A DNA stretch of 64,000 nucleotides from Clostridium sp. C8-1-8 (GTDB lineage: Bacteria > Bacillota > Clostridia > Clostridiales > Clostridiaceae): the NCBI RefSeq assembly GCF_009928445.1, contig NZ_JAABNO010000002.1:310001-374000 (forward strand), in the 5' to 3' direction. This document shows positions 47,908 through 57,815 of this stretch, piece after piece. Below the pieces are notes generated by a model. The model was given only the letters and a program-made list of their open reading frames with translations. It had not been told where the DNA came from and made no database searches. The stretch's first letter is position 1, and each line of letters starts with the position of its first letter. Both the position numbers and the translations under genes were made by a program.

Positions 47908-48248
47908 TACTTATTTACAATCAAGCTGATAGCTTTTTCACAATCTTTATCGTCATTATCTAATGCCCACGCCATATTAAAGTAGCGTAATGCCTTTTGA
48001 GGACTATTAATCATTGAGTAACAATAGGCTAAATTAAAGAAATATTTGGCATCTAAGTTTAAATCTATAGCTTTTGTAAGCATTTCTATAGCCTTAGAGA
48101 AGTCTTTCAATTTTATATAGCAAACACTTGCGTTGTAGTAGGAATAAGGTTCATTATCCTTTTCTTCAATAGCCTTGATGTAATAGGAGAGGGCTTCCCC
48201 GTAATTTTTATTGTTATAAAGTTCATTTCCTTTAACAAAACTACTCAT
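47895..48248 (-). CDS. Small TPR protein
   Basis: 117 residues forming about three tetratricopeptide repeats (GNELYNNKNYGEALSYYIKA, ASVCYIKLKDFSKAIEMLTK, AYCYSMINSPQKALRYFNMA). No signal, no other domain; probably a cytosolic protein-interaction module. GGAGGA site before the ATG. Its terminator overlaps the 3' end. Partner unknown. Confidence 0.85.
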   Translation of the reverse strand: MSSFVKGNELYNNKNYGEALSYYIKAIEEKDNEPYSYYNASVCYIKLKDFSKAIEMLTKAIDLNLDAKYFFNLAYCYSMINSPQKALRYFNMAWALDNDDKDCEKAISLIVNKYKNR

Positions 48249-48424
48249 AAAAATCCTCCAATATTTTTACAATAGATGTAATTATTTCTCTTTAATAATT
48301 ATTGACATAGTGTATGAGAATATACATGTTAAAAATACTACTTACATATTTAACAAAAATATTCTATAATATATTAATGGTATTATTTATAATTACTTAT
48401 TATTATTAGTTTGGAGATGAGAAT

Positions 48425-51400
48425 ATGACTAAGTTTCATATGGGACTCGATGTAGGCTCTACCACTGTAAAGATGGTTTTACTTGATAATCGTGACAACA
48501 TAGTCTATAGCAAGTACAAAAGACATTTTTCAGATATAAGAAGCACTATAATAGCACTTATACGAGATGGGTATAAGCATGTGAAAGACGTTGATGTTAC
48601 TGTAAATGTAACCGGTTCTGGTGGACTTTCAGTTTCAAAATGGCTTGATATAACCTTTATACAGGAGGTTATTGCTTGCACTAAGACAGTAGAAAGTTAT
48701 ATCCCAGAGACAGACGTTGTAATTGAACTAGGTGGAGAAGACGCAAAGATAACATATTTTGATGGAAATCTAGAGCAAAGAATGAATGGAAGCTGTGCTG
48801 GAGGAACTGGAGCTTTTATAGATCAGATGGCTTCACTACTTAAAACTGATGCTAGTGGATTAAATGATATGGCTAAAAAGCACTCTGTTATATACCCAAT
48901 AGCAGCTAGATGCGGTGTGTTTGCTAAGACAGATGTTCAGCCATTATTAAACGAAGGAGCTAGAAAAGAAGATATAGCAGCCTCAATATTCCAAGCAGTA
49001 GTTACTCAAACAATCAGTGGACTTGCTTGTGGAAAGCCAATAAGAGGTAAAGTTGCCTTTTTAGGAGGGCCTCTATACTTTTTATCAGAGCTTAGACAAA
49101 GATTTATAGAAACTCTAGAATTAACGGAAGATGAAATAATTTTTCCTGAGAACTCTCAGCTTTTCGTAGCTATAGGGGCTGCATTATCTTCAAAGGAAGA
49201 TAATATAATACCTTATAAAAAGCTGCTTGAAAAAGTTAGTGAAATGAAAACAATGCAATCAAATGAAATAGAGAGATTAGATCCTCTCTTTAAGAGCCAA
49301 GAAGATTATGACAACTTTAAAGCTAGACATGATAATGCAAAGGCTATTAGAAGAGATTTAGATAGCTATGAAGGTAAAGCTTATTTAGGGATAGACGCGG
49401 GATCAACAACTACTAAAGTGGTATTGATTAGCGAGAACAACGAAATATTATATTCCTACTATGGCAGTAACCAGGGAAGTCCTTTAAATAGGGTAATAGG
49501 TGTATTAAAGGAACTTTACTCAAAGCTACCAGAAAAAGTTGAAATAGCTAATTCTACTGTTACAGGTTATGGAGAAAGTCTTATTAAAGCTGCTCTTCAT
49601 ATTGATATAGGTGAAATTGAGACCATAGCACACTATAAGGCTGCAGAGCACTTCTTACCAGGAGTTGACTTCATACTAGATATTGGTGGACAGGATATGA
49701 AGTGCTTCAAGATAAAGAATGGAGTAATTGACAGTATTCTTCTAAATGAAGCTTGTTCATCAGGATGTGGATCCTTTATAGAAACCTTTGCAAATTCTTT
49801 AAATATGGAAATTGCAGATTTTGCTAAAGAGGCTGTTTTATCAGAAAGACCTGTTGATTTAGGTTCAAGATGTACAGTATTTATGAATTCAAGAGTTAAA
49901 CAAGCTCAGAAGGAAGGAGCTTTAGTGGGAGATATTTCCGCTGGTCTTTCTTATTCAGTAATAAAAAATGCTGTATTTAAGGTTATAAAAATTAGAGATC
50001 CTAAGGAATTAGGAAAGAAGATAATAGTTCAAGGTGGTACTTTCTACAATGATGCAGTACTTAGAGGTTTTGAGTTAGTTTCTGAAAGAGAAGCAGTAAG
50101 ACCAGATATAGCTGGACTTATGGGAGCTTTTGGAGCAGCAATCATATCTAAGGAAAGATTAGAAGAAGGAAGAAAGACAACCTTACTTGCAAAAGAACTG
50201 TTAGAAAGCTTTACTATAGATACTGACTTAAGAAGATGCGGACTTTGTGGAAACAACTGCTTATTAACTGTAAACAAGTTCTCTACTGATGAAGAGTACA
50301 TATCTGGTAATAGATGTGAAAGACCACTAGGCAAAGATAAGAAGAAGAATGACATACCAAATTTATATGATTATAAGCTAAAGAGAACTTTTAGTTATAG
50401 ACCGCTTAAGAAGGAAGAAGCAAAGAGAGGAACCATTGGAATTCCTAGAGTTCTTAATTTCTACGAGAATTATCCATTTTGGTTCACTATGCTAACAAAG
50501 CTTGGTTTTAGAGTTGAACTTTCACCAATATCATCAAAGAAGATTTATGAGCTTGGTATAGAATCAATTCCTTCAGAATCAGCTTGTTATCCTGCTAAGA
50601 TCGTTCATGGACATATAGAAGCTTTAATAGAAAGAGGAATAAAAAATATATTCTATCCAAGCATTGCCTTTGAACAAAAAGAATTTAAAGAGGCAAACAA
50701 TAACTACAATTGTCCTATGGTAACTTCTTATCCAGAAGTTATTAAGAACAATATGGATGTTATAAAAGAGAAAGACATAAACTTCCTTAATCCATTTTTC
50801 TCTCTAAACAATAAGGAAAGATTGTATAAGAGAATAGAAGAAGAATTTAAGGGCTTTAATGTAACTGCAGCAGAAGTAAAAGAAGCAGTTGATGCTGCTT
50901 GGGATGAAAGAGAACAATATAAGAAAGATATACAAGCTAAGGGTGAAGAGGTATTAGATTACTTGGAGAAGACTGGCAGGAAAGGTATAGTGTTAGCTGG
51001 TAGACCATATCATATAGATCCTGAAATAAATCATGGTATTCCAGATGTTATCACAAGCTTTGGTATGGCAGTGCTTACTGAAGATAGTGTAAGCCATCTA
51101 GGAAAGGTTCAAAGACCACTTAGAGTAGTTGACCAGTGGGTTTATCATTCAAGACTATATGCTGCGGCTAGCTTTGTGGCAACACAAGAAAATCTTGAAT
51201 TAATCCAGCTAAACTCCTTCGGATGCGGATTAGATGCTGTAACTACTGACCAAGTCCAAGAAATCTTAGCAAGTGATGGTAAGATATATACTGTATTAAA
51301 GATAGATGAAGGTAATAACTTAGGAGCAATAAAGATAAGAATAAGATCTTTAAAGGCTGCTTTAGAGGAAAGAGAAAGAAATGGTTATGTTCCACATAAA

Positions 51401-52699
51401 GAGGATACAAGCTACCATACAGTACCTTTCACTAAGGAGATGAGAAAAAATCATACGATCTTGGCGCCTCAAATGTCACCTATACATTTTGAAATAGTTC
51501 AGGTAGCATTTAAAGCTAGTGGATATAACATGGAAGTACTACCTTCTACAGATAAACAAGCTGTTGAAGAAGGATTAAAATTCGTAAATAACGATGCTTG
51601 CTATCCATCAATAATAGTTGTAGGTCAGATGATTCATGCACTTAAGTCTGGAAAGTATGATCCAAGTAATACTTCAGTTATAATAACTCAAACTGGTGGT
51701 GGATGTAGAGCAACTAACTATGTTGGTTTCCTAAAGAAAGCCTTAAGAGAAGCTGGATATCAAAATATTCCTATAATATCATTAAATGCTGTAGGTTTAG
51801 AGCCACAACCAGGCTTTAAGATAACTCCAAAGCTTTTAGATAAAGCTTTGATGGCTTTAGTATACGGAGATCTTTTAATGAGAGTTCTGTATAGAGTAAG
51901 ACCATATGAGAAGGTTAAGGGATCAGCTAATGCTTTATATGAAAAGTGGAATAATTTAGCTAAGGAAAATGTTAAGAATGGTGGACATAGATTATTTAAG
52001 AACAATGTAAAGAGTATAATAAGAGAATTTGATAATCTAGAACTAAATGATATTGTAAAGCCTAAAGTAGGAGTAGTTGGAGAAATTCTTGTTAAATTCC
52101 ATCCAACAGCAAATAACGATATAGTTAACCTGCTTGAAGAAGAAGGGGCAGAGGCAGTTGTGCCAGATTTACTTGATTTCTTCTTCTACTCAGCATATGA
52201 TCAAGACTTTAAGTATAAGTACTTATCCTTTGGTAAGATGGGAAGAGATTTATCAAACGCTGCAATATGGTTTATGGAAAGATACAGAAACACAATGAAG
52301 GAAGAACTTGTAAGAAGTAAGAGATTTTCTCCACCAAAGCATATAAAAGAACTTGGAAAGCTTGCTTCTAATATACTATCTCTTGGGCATCAAACTGGAG
52401 AAGGTTGGTTCTTAACAGCAGAAATGCTTGAGCTTATTGAAAGTGGAGTTAATAACGTAATTTGTATGCAGCCATTTGCTTGTCTTCCAAACCATGTAAC
52501 TGGAAAAGGAATGATTAAGGCCATAAGACATAAATATCCTATGTCAAATATAACTGCAGTAGACTATGATCCAGGTGCTTCAGAGGTTAATCAGCTTAAC
52601 AGAATAAAATTAATGCTTTCTGTTGCATTTAAGAATCTTAAAGAGCAAAATGAAATGAAAAAGGAAGCATTTGAAGAAGTGGCATCAGCTAAAAAATAG
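48425..52699 (+). CDS. Giant double activase/2-hydroxyacyl-CoA dehydratase-related protein
   Basis: 1424 residues. Two BadF/BcrA-type ASKHA ATPase domains (about 4-270 and 325-590) resemble the activator of 2-hydroxyglutaryl-CoA dehydratase. Each keeps a cysteine pair 39 residues apart, as in HgdC: Cys124/Cys163 ([17 protein letters not shown]) and Cys444/Cys483 ([17 protein letters not shown]). These would bridge a [4Fe-4S] cluster in a dimer. Then follow a cysteine motif CGLCGNNC (about 605), a DUF2229 region (about 665-890) and an HgdB-like C-terminal part (about 1010-1380; CFGCGLD-like [21 protein letters not shown]). It is expected to couple ATP hydrolysis to low-potential electron transfer; the substrate is unknown. 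Confidence 0.88.
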   Translation: MTKFHMGLDVGSTTVKMVLLDNRDNIVYSKYKRHFSDIRSTIIALIRDGYKHVKDVDVTVNVTGSGGLSVSKWLDITFIQEVIACTKTVESYIPETDVVIELGGEDAKITYFDGNLEQRMNGSCAGGTGAFIDQMASLLKTDASGLNDMAKKHSVIYPIAARCGVFAKTDVQPLLNEGARKEDIAASIFQAVVTQTISGLACGKPIRGKVAFLGGPLYFLSELRQRFIETLELTEDEIIFPENSQLFVAIGAALSSKEDNIIPYKKLLEKVSEMKTMQSNEIERLDPLFKSQEDYDNFKARHDNAKAIRRDLDSYEGKAYLGIDAGSTTTKVVLISENNEILYSYYGSNQGSPLNRVIGVLKELYSKLPEKVEIANSTVTGYGESLIKAALHIDIGEIETIAHYKAAEHFLPGVDFILDIGGQDMKCFKIKNGVIDSILLNEACSSGCGSFIETFANSLNMEIADFAKEAVLSERPVDLGSRCTVFMNSRVKQAQKEGALVGDISAGLSYSVIKNAVFKVIKIRDPKELGKKIIVQGGTFYNDAVLRGFELVSEREAVRPDIAGLMGAFGAAIISKERLEEGRKTTLLAKELLESFTIDTDLRRCGLCGNNCLLTVNKFSTDEEYISGNRCERPLGKDKKKNDIPNLYDYKLKRTFSYRPLKKEEAKRGTIGIPRVLNFYENYPFWFTMLTKLGFRVELSPISSKKIYELGIESIPSESACYPAKIVHGHIEALIERGIKNIFYPSIAFEQKEFKEANNNYNCPMVTSYPEVIKNNMDVIKEKDINFLNPFFSLNNKERLYKRIEEEFKGFNVTAAEVKEAVDAAWDEREQYKKDIQAKGEEVLDYLEKTGRKGIVLAGRPYHIDPEINHGIPDVITSFGMAVLTEDSVSHLGKVQRPLRVVDQWVYHSRLYAAASFVATQENLELIQLNSFGCGLDAVTTDQVQEILASDGKIYTVLKIDEGNNLGAIKIRIRSLKAALEERERNGYVPHKEDTSYHTVPFTKEMRKNHTILAPQMSPIHFEIVQVAFKASGYNMEVLPSTDKQAVEEGLKFVNNDACYPSIIVVGQMIHALKSGKYDPSNTSVIITQTGGGCRATNYVGFLKKALREAGYQNIPIISLNAVGLEPQPGFKITPKLLDKALMALVYGDLLMRVLYRVRPYEKVKGSANALYEKWNNLAKENVKNGGHRLFKNNVKSIIREFDNLELNDIVKPKVGVVGEILVKFHPTANNDIVNLLEEEGAEAVVPDLLDFFFYSAYDQDFKYKYLSFGKMGRDLSNAAIWFMERYRNTMKEELVRSKRFSPPKHIKELGKLASNILSLGHQTGEGWFLTAEMLELIESGVNNVICMQPFACLPNHVTGKGMIKAIRHKYPMSNITAVDYDPGASEVNQLNRIKLMLSVAFKNLKEQNEMKKEAFEEVASAKK

Positions 52700-52710
52700 T
52701 CATGCAATAG

Positions 52711-52738
52711 TTGACAAAATTTGATGTTGTAATATAAT
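52711..52738 (+). promoter_or_regulatory. Promoter of the valS T-box leader
   Basis: TTGACA (52711-52716), 16-bp spacer, TATAAT (52733-52738): consensus hexamers. It lies just past the stop of the activase gene, showing valS starts its own transcript. Confidence 0.85.
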
Positions 52739-52744
52739 ATTACT

Positions 52745-53035
52745 ATAATTTATATGAAAAAGCTTTGAAAAAGAGGAGTAAAGGCATAGAACATATTAAG
52801 AGAGAAAAATCCGTAGGCTGTAAGGTTTTTCATATGGTGTGCTTTGAAGGTAGCTTTTGAGCTTCTCTGTTGAAAGATAGAAGTTTAATTCTGATTAATT
52901 ATTGAATGTAATTTCTAAAGTAGGCAGAGACGGTAGCGATATCGTTAAAGGTTAAAGAGCTCTTAACTTCTTAGTTGAGAGAAAAAAGGTGGTACCGCGA
53001 GTCTTCGTCCTTTTATGGATGAAGGCTCTTTTTTT
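52745..53035 (+). promoter_or_regulatory. T-box leader for valS
   Basis: tRNA-sensing attenuator. The antiterminator T-box sequence aaaggtggtaccgcg is at 52985-52999; its TGGT would pair with ACCA of uncharged tRNA-Val (discriminator A). A Rho-independent terminator follows: gagtcttcgtcc / ggatgaaggctc (52999-53010, 53017-53028) and TTTTTTT. The stem I region spans about 52770-52880; a GTA at 52850-52852 is a candidate valine specifier, not proven by folding. valS begins 240 bases beyond the terminator. Confidence 0.93.
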
Positions 53036-53124
53036 ATTGTTTAGAGAATTATACAGTTTTTTTTGTTAGCTAAACCTAAAGGCATAAAGTCCTTAGAGAG
53101 CTAATTGGAGTGAACAGAAAAACT

Positions 53125-53193
53125 ATGTATCCTGCCAGAATTTCTTCACCTAGGTTTAGAAAAGGCAGATGGGCAAAAAAATTAGTTTGGTAA
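53125..53193 (+). CDS. Candidate arginine/lysine-rich micro-ORF, copy 2
   Basis: 22 codons; the product begins MYPARISSPRFRKGRWAKK. It is homologous to the micro-ORF at 17582-17644, in the same frame. Eight bases after the stop a small hairpin follows (ctgaag / cttcag, 53202-53219). A GGAGTG lies 12 bases before the ATG, rather far for a ribosome site. It sits between the T-box terminator and valS, so it would be translated (if at all) from the read-through transcript. Family not recognised; could be an RNA element instead. Confidence 0.35.
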   Translation: MYPARISSPRFRKGRWAKKLVW

Positions 53194-53273
53194 AAAGTTC
53201 ACTGAAGGAGTATCTTCAGAGACATTTTCATAATAATTTAAATTATTTACCGGGAAATTAAGGAGGAATCTAG

Positions 53274-55916
53274 ATGCTAGAAGAAAAGAACATTGCAACT
53301 ACCTATAATCCAAAAGAATTTGAAGAAAGACTTTATAAGAATTGGGAGGAAAAAAAATACTTTACTCCTGAAGTTGATAAAGATAAGAAGTCATATACAA
53401 TAATAATGCCGCCACCAAATATAACTGGTAAGCTTCATTTAGGGCATGCACTTGATAACACGCTTCAAGATATGCTTATAAGATTTAAGAGGATGCAAGG
53501 TTTTAGTACTTTGTGGCTTCCAGGTGAAGACCATGCTAGTATAGCTACTGAAGTAAAGGTAGAAAATGAACTATTAAAGCAAGGGCTTAAGAAAAAAGAA
53601 ATGGGAAGAGAAGCTTTCTTAGAAAAAGTTTGGGAATGGACTGATGAGTATAGAGAAAGAATAAGAACCCAACTTAAGAAGATGGGATGTTCAGCAGACT
53701 TTACAAGAGAAGCTTTCACAATGGATGAAAACTTAAATAAAGCCGTAAAGCATGTATTTGTTAAGTTATATAATGAAGGCCTTATATATCAAGGAAACAG
53801 AATAACTAACTGGTGCCCTAAATGTGAAACTGCATTATCTGATGCAGAAATAGAGTATGAAGAGCAAGAAGGAAGCTTCTGGCATATCAAATATCCAGTA
53901 AAGGGCTCTGAGGAATTCTTAGAAATAGCAACTACAAGACCAGAAACTTTACTAGGTGATACAGCAGTTGCAGTAAATCCTAATGATGATAGATTCAAGC
54001 ATCTTATAGGAAAAACTTTAATACTTCCATTGGTAGGAAGAGAGATACCTGTAGTAGCTGACGACTATGTTGATATAGAGTTTGGTACTGGTGCAGTTAA
54101 GATAACCCCAGCTCACGACCCTAACGATTATGAAGTAGGAAAGAGACACAATCTTCCTCAAATCAGAGTTATGGATGACAAGGGAACTATAAATGAATTA
54201 GGTGGAAAATACCAAGGCTTAGATAGATACGAAGCTAGAAAGCAAATGGTTAAGGATCTAGATGAACAAGGTCTATTAGTAAAGATTAAACCGCATACTC
54301 ATAATGTTGGAACTCATGATAGATGTGGTACTGTAATAGAGCCAATAATATCAAAACAATGGTATGTTAAGATGGAATCCTTAGCAAAACCAGCAGTAGA
54401 TGCAGTAAGAGAAAAGAAAACAAAATTCATACCAGAAAGATTTGAAAAAATCTACTTTAACTGGATGGAAAATATTCAAGACTGGTGTATATCAAGACAA
54501 TTATGGTGGGGACATAGAATACCAGTATGGTACTGCAAGGACTGTGGAGAGATAATAGTTTCAGAAGAAACTCCAACTTCATGTTCAAAATGCCATTCTG
54601 AAAGTCTATATCAAGAAACAGATGTACTTGATACTTGGTTCTCATCAGCATTATGGCCTTTCTCAACTCTTGGATGGCCAGACAATACTGAAGATTTAAA
54701 ATACTTTTATCCAACAAGTACTTTAGTTACTGGGTACGATATAATATTCTTCTGGGTTGCAAGAATGATATTCTCAGGTCTTCACAACATGGGTGAAGTT
54801 CCATTTGAAAATGTATTGATTCACGGAATCATAAGAGACTCAGAAGGAAGAAAGATGAGTAAGTCTCTGGGCAATGGTGTAGATCCATTAGACGTAATTG
54901 AAACTTACGGTGCAGATGCCTTAAGATTTATGCTTGTAAATGGTAATGCTCCAGGGAATGATATTAGATTCTACCCAGAAAAGGTTGAATCAGCTAGAAA
55001 CTTTGCGAACAAGATATGGAATGCTTCAAGATTTGTTATGATGAATCTTGATAGAGAGCTTATGGATAAATATAATGACTGTACAGAATACAGTTTAGCT
55101 GACAGATATATTTTATCAAAGCTTAACACTATAGTTAAGGAAGTAACTGATAACATTGAAAACTTTGAGCTTGGTATAGCTTTACAGAAGGTTTACGACT
55201 TTATGTGGACTGAGCTTTGTGACTGGTATATAGAGCTTGCAAAACCTGTTCTATATGGTAACGATGAAAAGTCAAAGGGTGTTGTATATAATGTATTATT
55301 TAAGGTTCTTACAACAGGCTTGCAGCTTTTACATCCAGTTATGCCTTTCATAACAGAAGAAATATACACTCACTTAGATGCAGAGTATGAATCAATAACT
55401 ATATCTAAGTGGCCTGTATATGATGAAAAGCTTCATGATGAAATTGCAGAGAAGGATATGACTTTCATAATAGAGGCAATTAAGTCATTAAGAAATGTAA
55501 GAGCAGAAATGAATGTACCTCCATCAAGAAAAGCTAAGGTTATAGCTTATATAGCTGAAGAAAGTAAGAGAGCTTTCGAAAATGGTAGATCATATATAGA
55601 AAAGCTAGCTTCAGCATCAGAAGTTATATTTATAGGAGATAAAAAGGAAGTTCCTGAAAATGCAGTATCTGTTGTAGTACAAGGCGGAGAGCTATTTATG
55701 CCTTTACTTGACTTAGTTGATAGAGAAAAGGAATTAGAAAGACTAAACAAAGAAAAAGCTAAGCTTGAAGGTGAAATACAAAGAGTAGAAAAGAAAGTTA
55801 ACAATCCAGGCTTCGTAAATAAGGCGCCTAAGGAAGTTGTAGATGCTGAAAGAGCAAAGGGTGACAAGTATAAAGAAATGCTTGAAGCAGTCCTTGCAAG
55901 AATTAGCTCACTATAG
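53274..55916 (+). CDS. valS: Valyl-tRNA synthetase
   Basis: Class I synthetase, 880 residues, normal length. HIGH motif in [16 protein letters not shown], editing domain ([15 protein letters not shown]), KMSKS in [16 protein letters not shown], anticodon-binding domain, and the C-terminal coiled-coil arm typical of ValRS ([20 protein letters not shown]). AAGGAGG site. Regulated by the T-box upstream; folC follows after 12 bases. Confidence 0.97.
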   Translation: MLEEKNIATTYNPKEFEERLYKNWEEKKYFTPEVDKDKKSYTIIMPPPNITGKLHLGHALDNTLQDMLIRFKRMQGFSTLWLPGEDHASIATEVKVENELLKQGLKKKEMGREAFLEKVWEWTDEYRERIRTQLKKMGCSADFTREAFTMDENLNKAVKHVFVKLYNEGLIYQGNRITNWCPKCETALSDAEIEYEEQEGSFWHIKYPVKGSEEFLEIATTRPETLLGDTAVAVNPNDDRFKHLIGKTLILPLVGREIPVVADDYVDIEFGTGAVKITPAHDPNDYEVGKRHNLPQIRVMDDKGTINELGGKYQGLDRYEARKQMVKDLDEQGLLVKIKPHTHNVGTHDRCGTVIEPIISKQWYVKMESLAKPAVDAVREKKTKFIPERFEKIYFNWMENIQDWCISRQLWWGHRIPVWYCKDCGEIIVSEETPTSCSKCHSESLYQETDVLDTWFSSALWPFSTLGWPDNTEDLKYFYPTSTLVTGYDIIFFWVARMIFSGLHNMGEVPFENVLIHGIIRDSEGRKMSKSLGNGVDPLDVIETYGADALRFMLVNGNAPGNDIRFYPEKVESARNFANKIWNASRFVMMNLDRELMDKYNDCTEYSLADRYILSKLNTIVKEVTDNIENFELGIALQKVYDFMWTELCDWYIELAKPVLYGNDEKSKGVVYNVLFKVLTTGLQLLHPVMPFITEEIYTHLDAEYESITISKWPVYDEKLHDEIAEKDMTFIIEAIKSLRNVRAEMNVPPSRKAKVIAYIAEESKRAFENGRSYIEKLASASEVIFIGDKKEVPENAVSVVVQGGELFMPLLDLVDREKELERLNKEKAKLEGEIQRVEKKVNNPGFVNKAPKEVVDAERAKGDKYKEMLEAVLARISSL

Positions 55917-55928
55917 TAGGTAATTGAT

Positions 55929-57239
55929 ATGAATTACGAAGAAGCTATTAGATATATAACTGAAACTGCAAAGTTTGGAAGTAATTATGGTTTAGAGAGA
56001 ACCGAGAAGCTGTTAGAGCTTCTTGGTTCTCCTCATAAAAAGCTTAAGGTCATACATATTGCTGGAACGAATGGAAAAGGTTCAACTACTTCAATGATAA
56101 CTTCTATACTAATGGAGGCTGGTTATAAAGTAGGAATGTATACCTCACCTTATATTGAAGAATTTGAAGAAAGAATTCAGATAGATAAGAATAATATTTC
56201 AAAGACTGATTTAGCCAAAGTAGTATCAGAAGTAAAGTTAGCAGTAGATGAAGTTATAACCTTAGGTTATGATAGTCCAACGGAATTTGAAATAATAACT
56301 GCAGCAATGTTTAAGCATTTTTATGATGAAGCTGTAGACTATGCTGTTGTAGAGGTTGGACTTGGTGGCAGACTGGATTCAACCAATGTAGTAACTCCTA
56401 TACTTTCAGTGATAACTTCAATAAGCTATGACCATATGAATATATTAGGGGATACTTTATATGAGATAGCTGGTGAAAAAGCTGGTATTATAAAAGATAA
56501 TATTCCAGTAGTATCATATCCTCAAGTAGAAGAAGCTATGGAGGTTATAGAGACTGTTGCAGCTGAAAGAAACTCGATTTTATATAGAGTAGAGCCTCGC
56601 TGGGCAGAGCTTATAAACCCAAAGGAGAAAGATAATTCTCAATGTATTCTGATTGAAACTGATAAAGAAAGCTATGAGCTTAAACTATCACTTCTTGGTA
56701 AGCACCAGTTATTAAACTGTGCAGTAGCTATAAAAGCTATGGAAGTACTTGAGGATATGGGAGTAGAGATAACCAAAGAGCACATAATAAGAGCGTTATC
56801 TAAGGTAAGATGGAGTGGGAGGATGGAAGTAATGAATGCCTCTCCATTAGTGGTTATTGATGGTGCTCATAATATTGATGGTGTAACCAAGCTTATTGAA
56901 AGTGTAAATACCTATTTTGATTATAATAAATTGAAGGTTATAGTAGGAATACTTGGAGATAAGCAGGTTGATAGTATGCTAGAAGCTATAAGTAAGATAG
57001 CAGATTCAGCAATAGTAACTCCCCCTCATAATGATAGGGCAGAGTCCACTAGAGTAATAAAAGAATTGTTAGACAGTAAGGGAGTAGCTAGTGAGATAAT
57101 TGAGGATTATGAACAGTCCTTTAAAAAGGCATTTGAAACTTCTAATAAGGACGACTTAATACTTGTTTGCGGTTCGCTTTATATGATTGGTGATATGAGA
57201 AGAGTTATAAGAAATAGTAAGGAATTACAACCTAGGTAA
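55929..57239 (+). CDS. folC: Folylpolyglutamate synthase/dihydrofolate synthase
   Basis: ATP-dependent Mur-ligase-fold enzyme, 436 residues, adding glutamate to folates. P-loop HIAGTNGKGSTTSMITSILM, omega-loop TSPYIEEFEERIQI, VEVGLGGRLDSTNV, the catalytic SISYDHMNILGDT, and the C-terminal DGAHNIDGV and VCGSLYMIGDMR are diagnostic. valS-folC is a common Firmicute pair. Its last codons form the left arm of its own terminator. Confidence 0.96.
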   Translation: MNYEEAIRYITETAKFGSNYGLERTEKLLELLGSPHKKLKVIHIAGTNGKGSTTSMITSILMEAGYKVGMYTSPYIEEFEERIQIDKNNISKTDLAKVVSEVKLAVDEVITLGYDSPTEFEIITAAMFKHFYDEAVDYAVVEVGLGGRLDSTNVVTPILSVITSISYDHMNILGDTLYEIAGEKAGIIKDNIPVVSYPQVEEAMEVIETVAAERNSILYRVEPRWAELINPKEKDNSQCILIETDKESYELKLSLLGKHQLLNCAVAIKAMEVLEDMGVEITKEHIIRALSKVRWSGRMEVMNASPLVVIDGAHNIDGVTKLIESVNTYFDYNKLKVIVGILGDKQVDSMLEAISKIADSAIVTPPHNDRAESTRVIKELLDSKGVASEIIEDYEQSFKKAFETSNKDDLILVCGSLYMIGDMRRVIRNSKELQPR

Positions 57240-57260
57240 CTAGGGAGTAATTCCTTTTTC
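57219..57260 (+). terminator. Terminator of valS-folC, overlapping the folC stop
   Basis: aaggaattac (57219-57228) and gtaattcctt (57247-57256) pair, with an inner cctag/ctagg stem, followed by TTTTTCTTTT. The left arm is coding. Confidence 0.85.
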
Positions 57261-57381
57261 TTTTATAGAATGATCCTTAAAGGTAAAGCATTTATAAAGT
57301 GTAATTAAGATAAAAGTATTTTTTTATAAATAAAAATAAGACAAGTAAGGTTATAGATAAGTTTACTTAGCAGGATTAAAT

Positions 57382-57495
57382 ATGTATTACTTCAATATAC
57401 AGACTGAAAATAAAACTTTCTATGAGTATACGAAGTATTATTTTGATAGGTTTCAATGTGAAGTAGTATGTCTATATAATAAAAATAGAATATAA
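57382..57495 (+). CDS. Possible 37-residue ORF
   Basis: A 37-codon ATG ORF beginning MYYFNIQTENKTFYEYTK, rich in Tyr and Phe, with two cysteines near its end. AGGA lies eight bases upstream. It is isolated in the 576-bp gap between folC and the protease gene. Such a length can arise by chance in AT-rich DNA; no family is recognised. The rest of the gap holds only the terminator, the protease promoter and a short inverted pair (tcataca/tgtatga). Confidence 0.2.
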   Translation: MYYFNIQTENKTFYEYTKYYFDRFQCEVVCLYNKNRI

Positions 57496-57699
57496 GTTAA
57501 AAGAATTGGAGTAATATGAATTGCATTAAAGGATTTATATATCGAAACTTAAGTTAGGAATCCTATAGAGTTTATCAATAGGATAAATAAAAGATAATCA
57601 TTTGCAAAATTAATGTAAGATTAACACAAAAAACGATTTATATAAACGATATCATACAAAATTTGACTTTTTATAACAAAAAGAAACCATTTATAACCC

Positions 57700-57727
57700 T
57701 TGTATGACAAAAAATAACTAGTATAAT
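57700..57727 (+). promoter_or_regulatory. Promoter of the secreted protease gene
   Basis: TTGTAT (57700-57705), 16-bp spacer, TATAAT (57722-57727), about 88 bases before the start codon. A 5' leader of about 80 nt follows, with a GAGAGGTGG ribosome site. Confidence 0.5.
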
Positions 57728-57815
57728 GAAAAGGTAAGTACTTACATTTATAACTAAGTTACAAATATGCTAGCAAGAAATACTAGTGTTAACTGCACTA
57801 GAGAGGTGGTTATGA

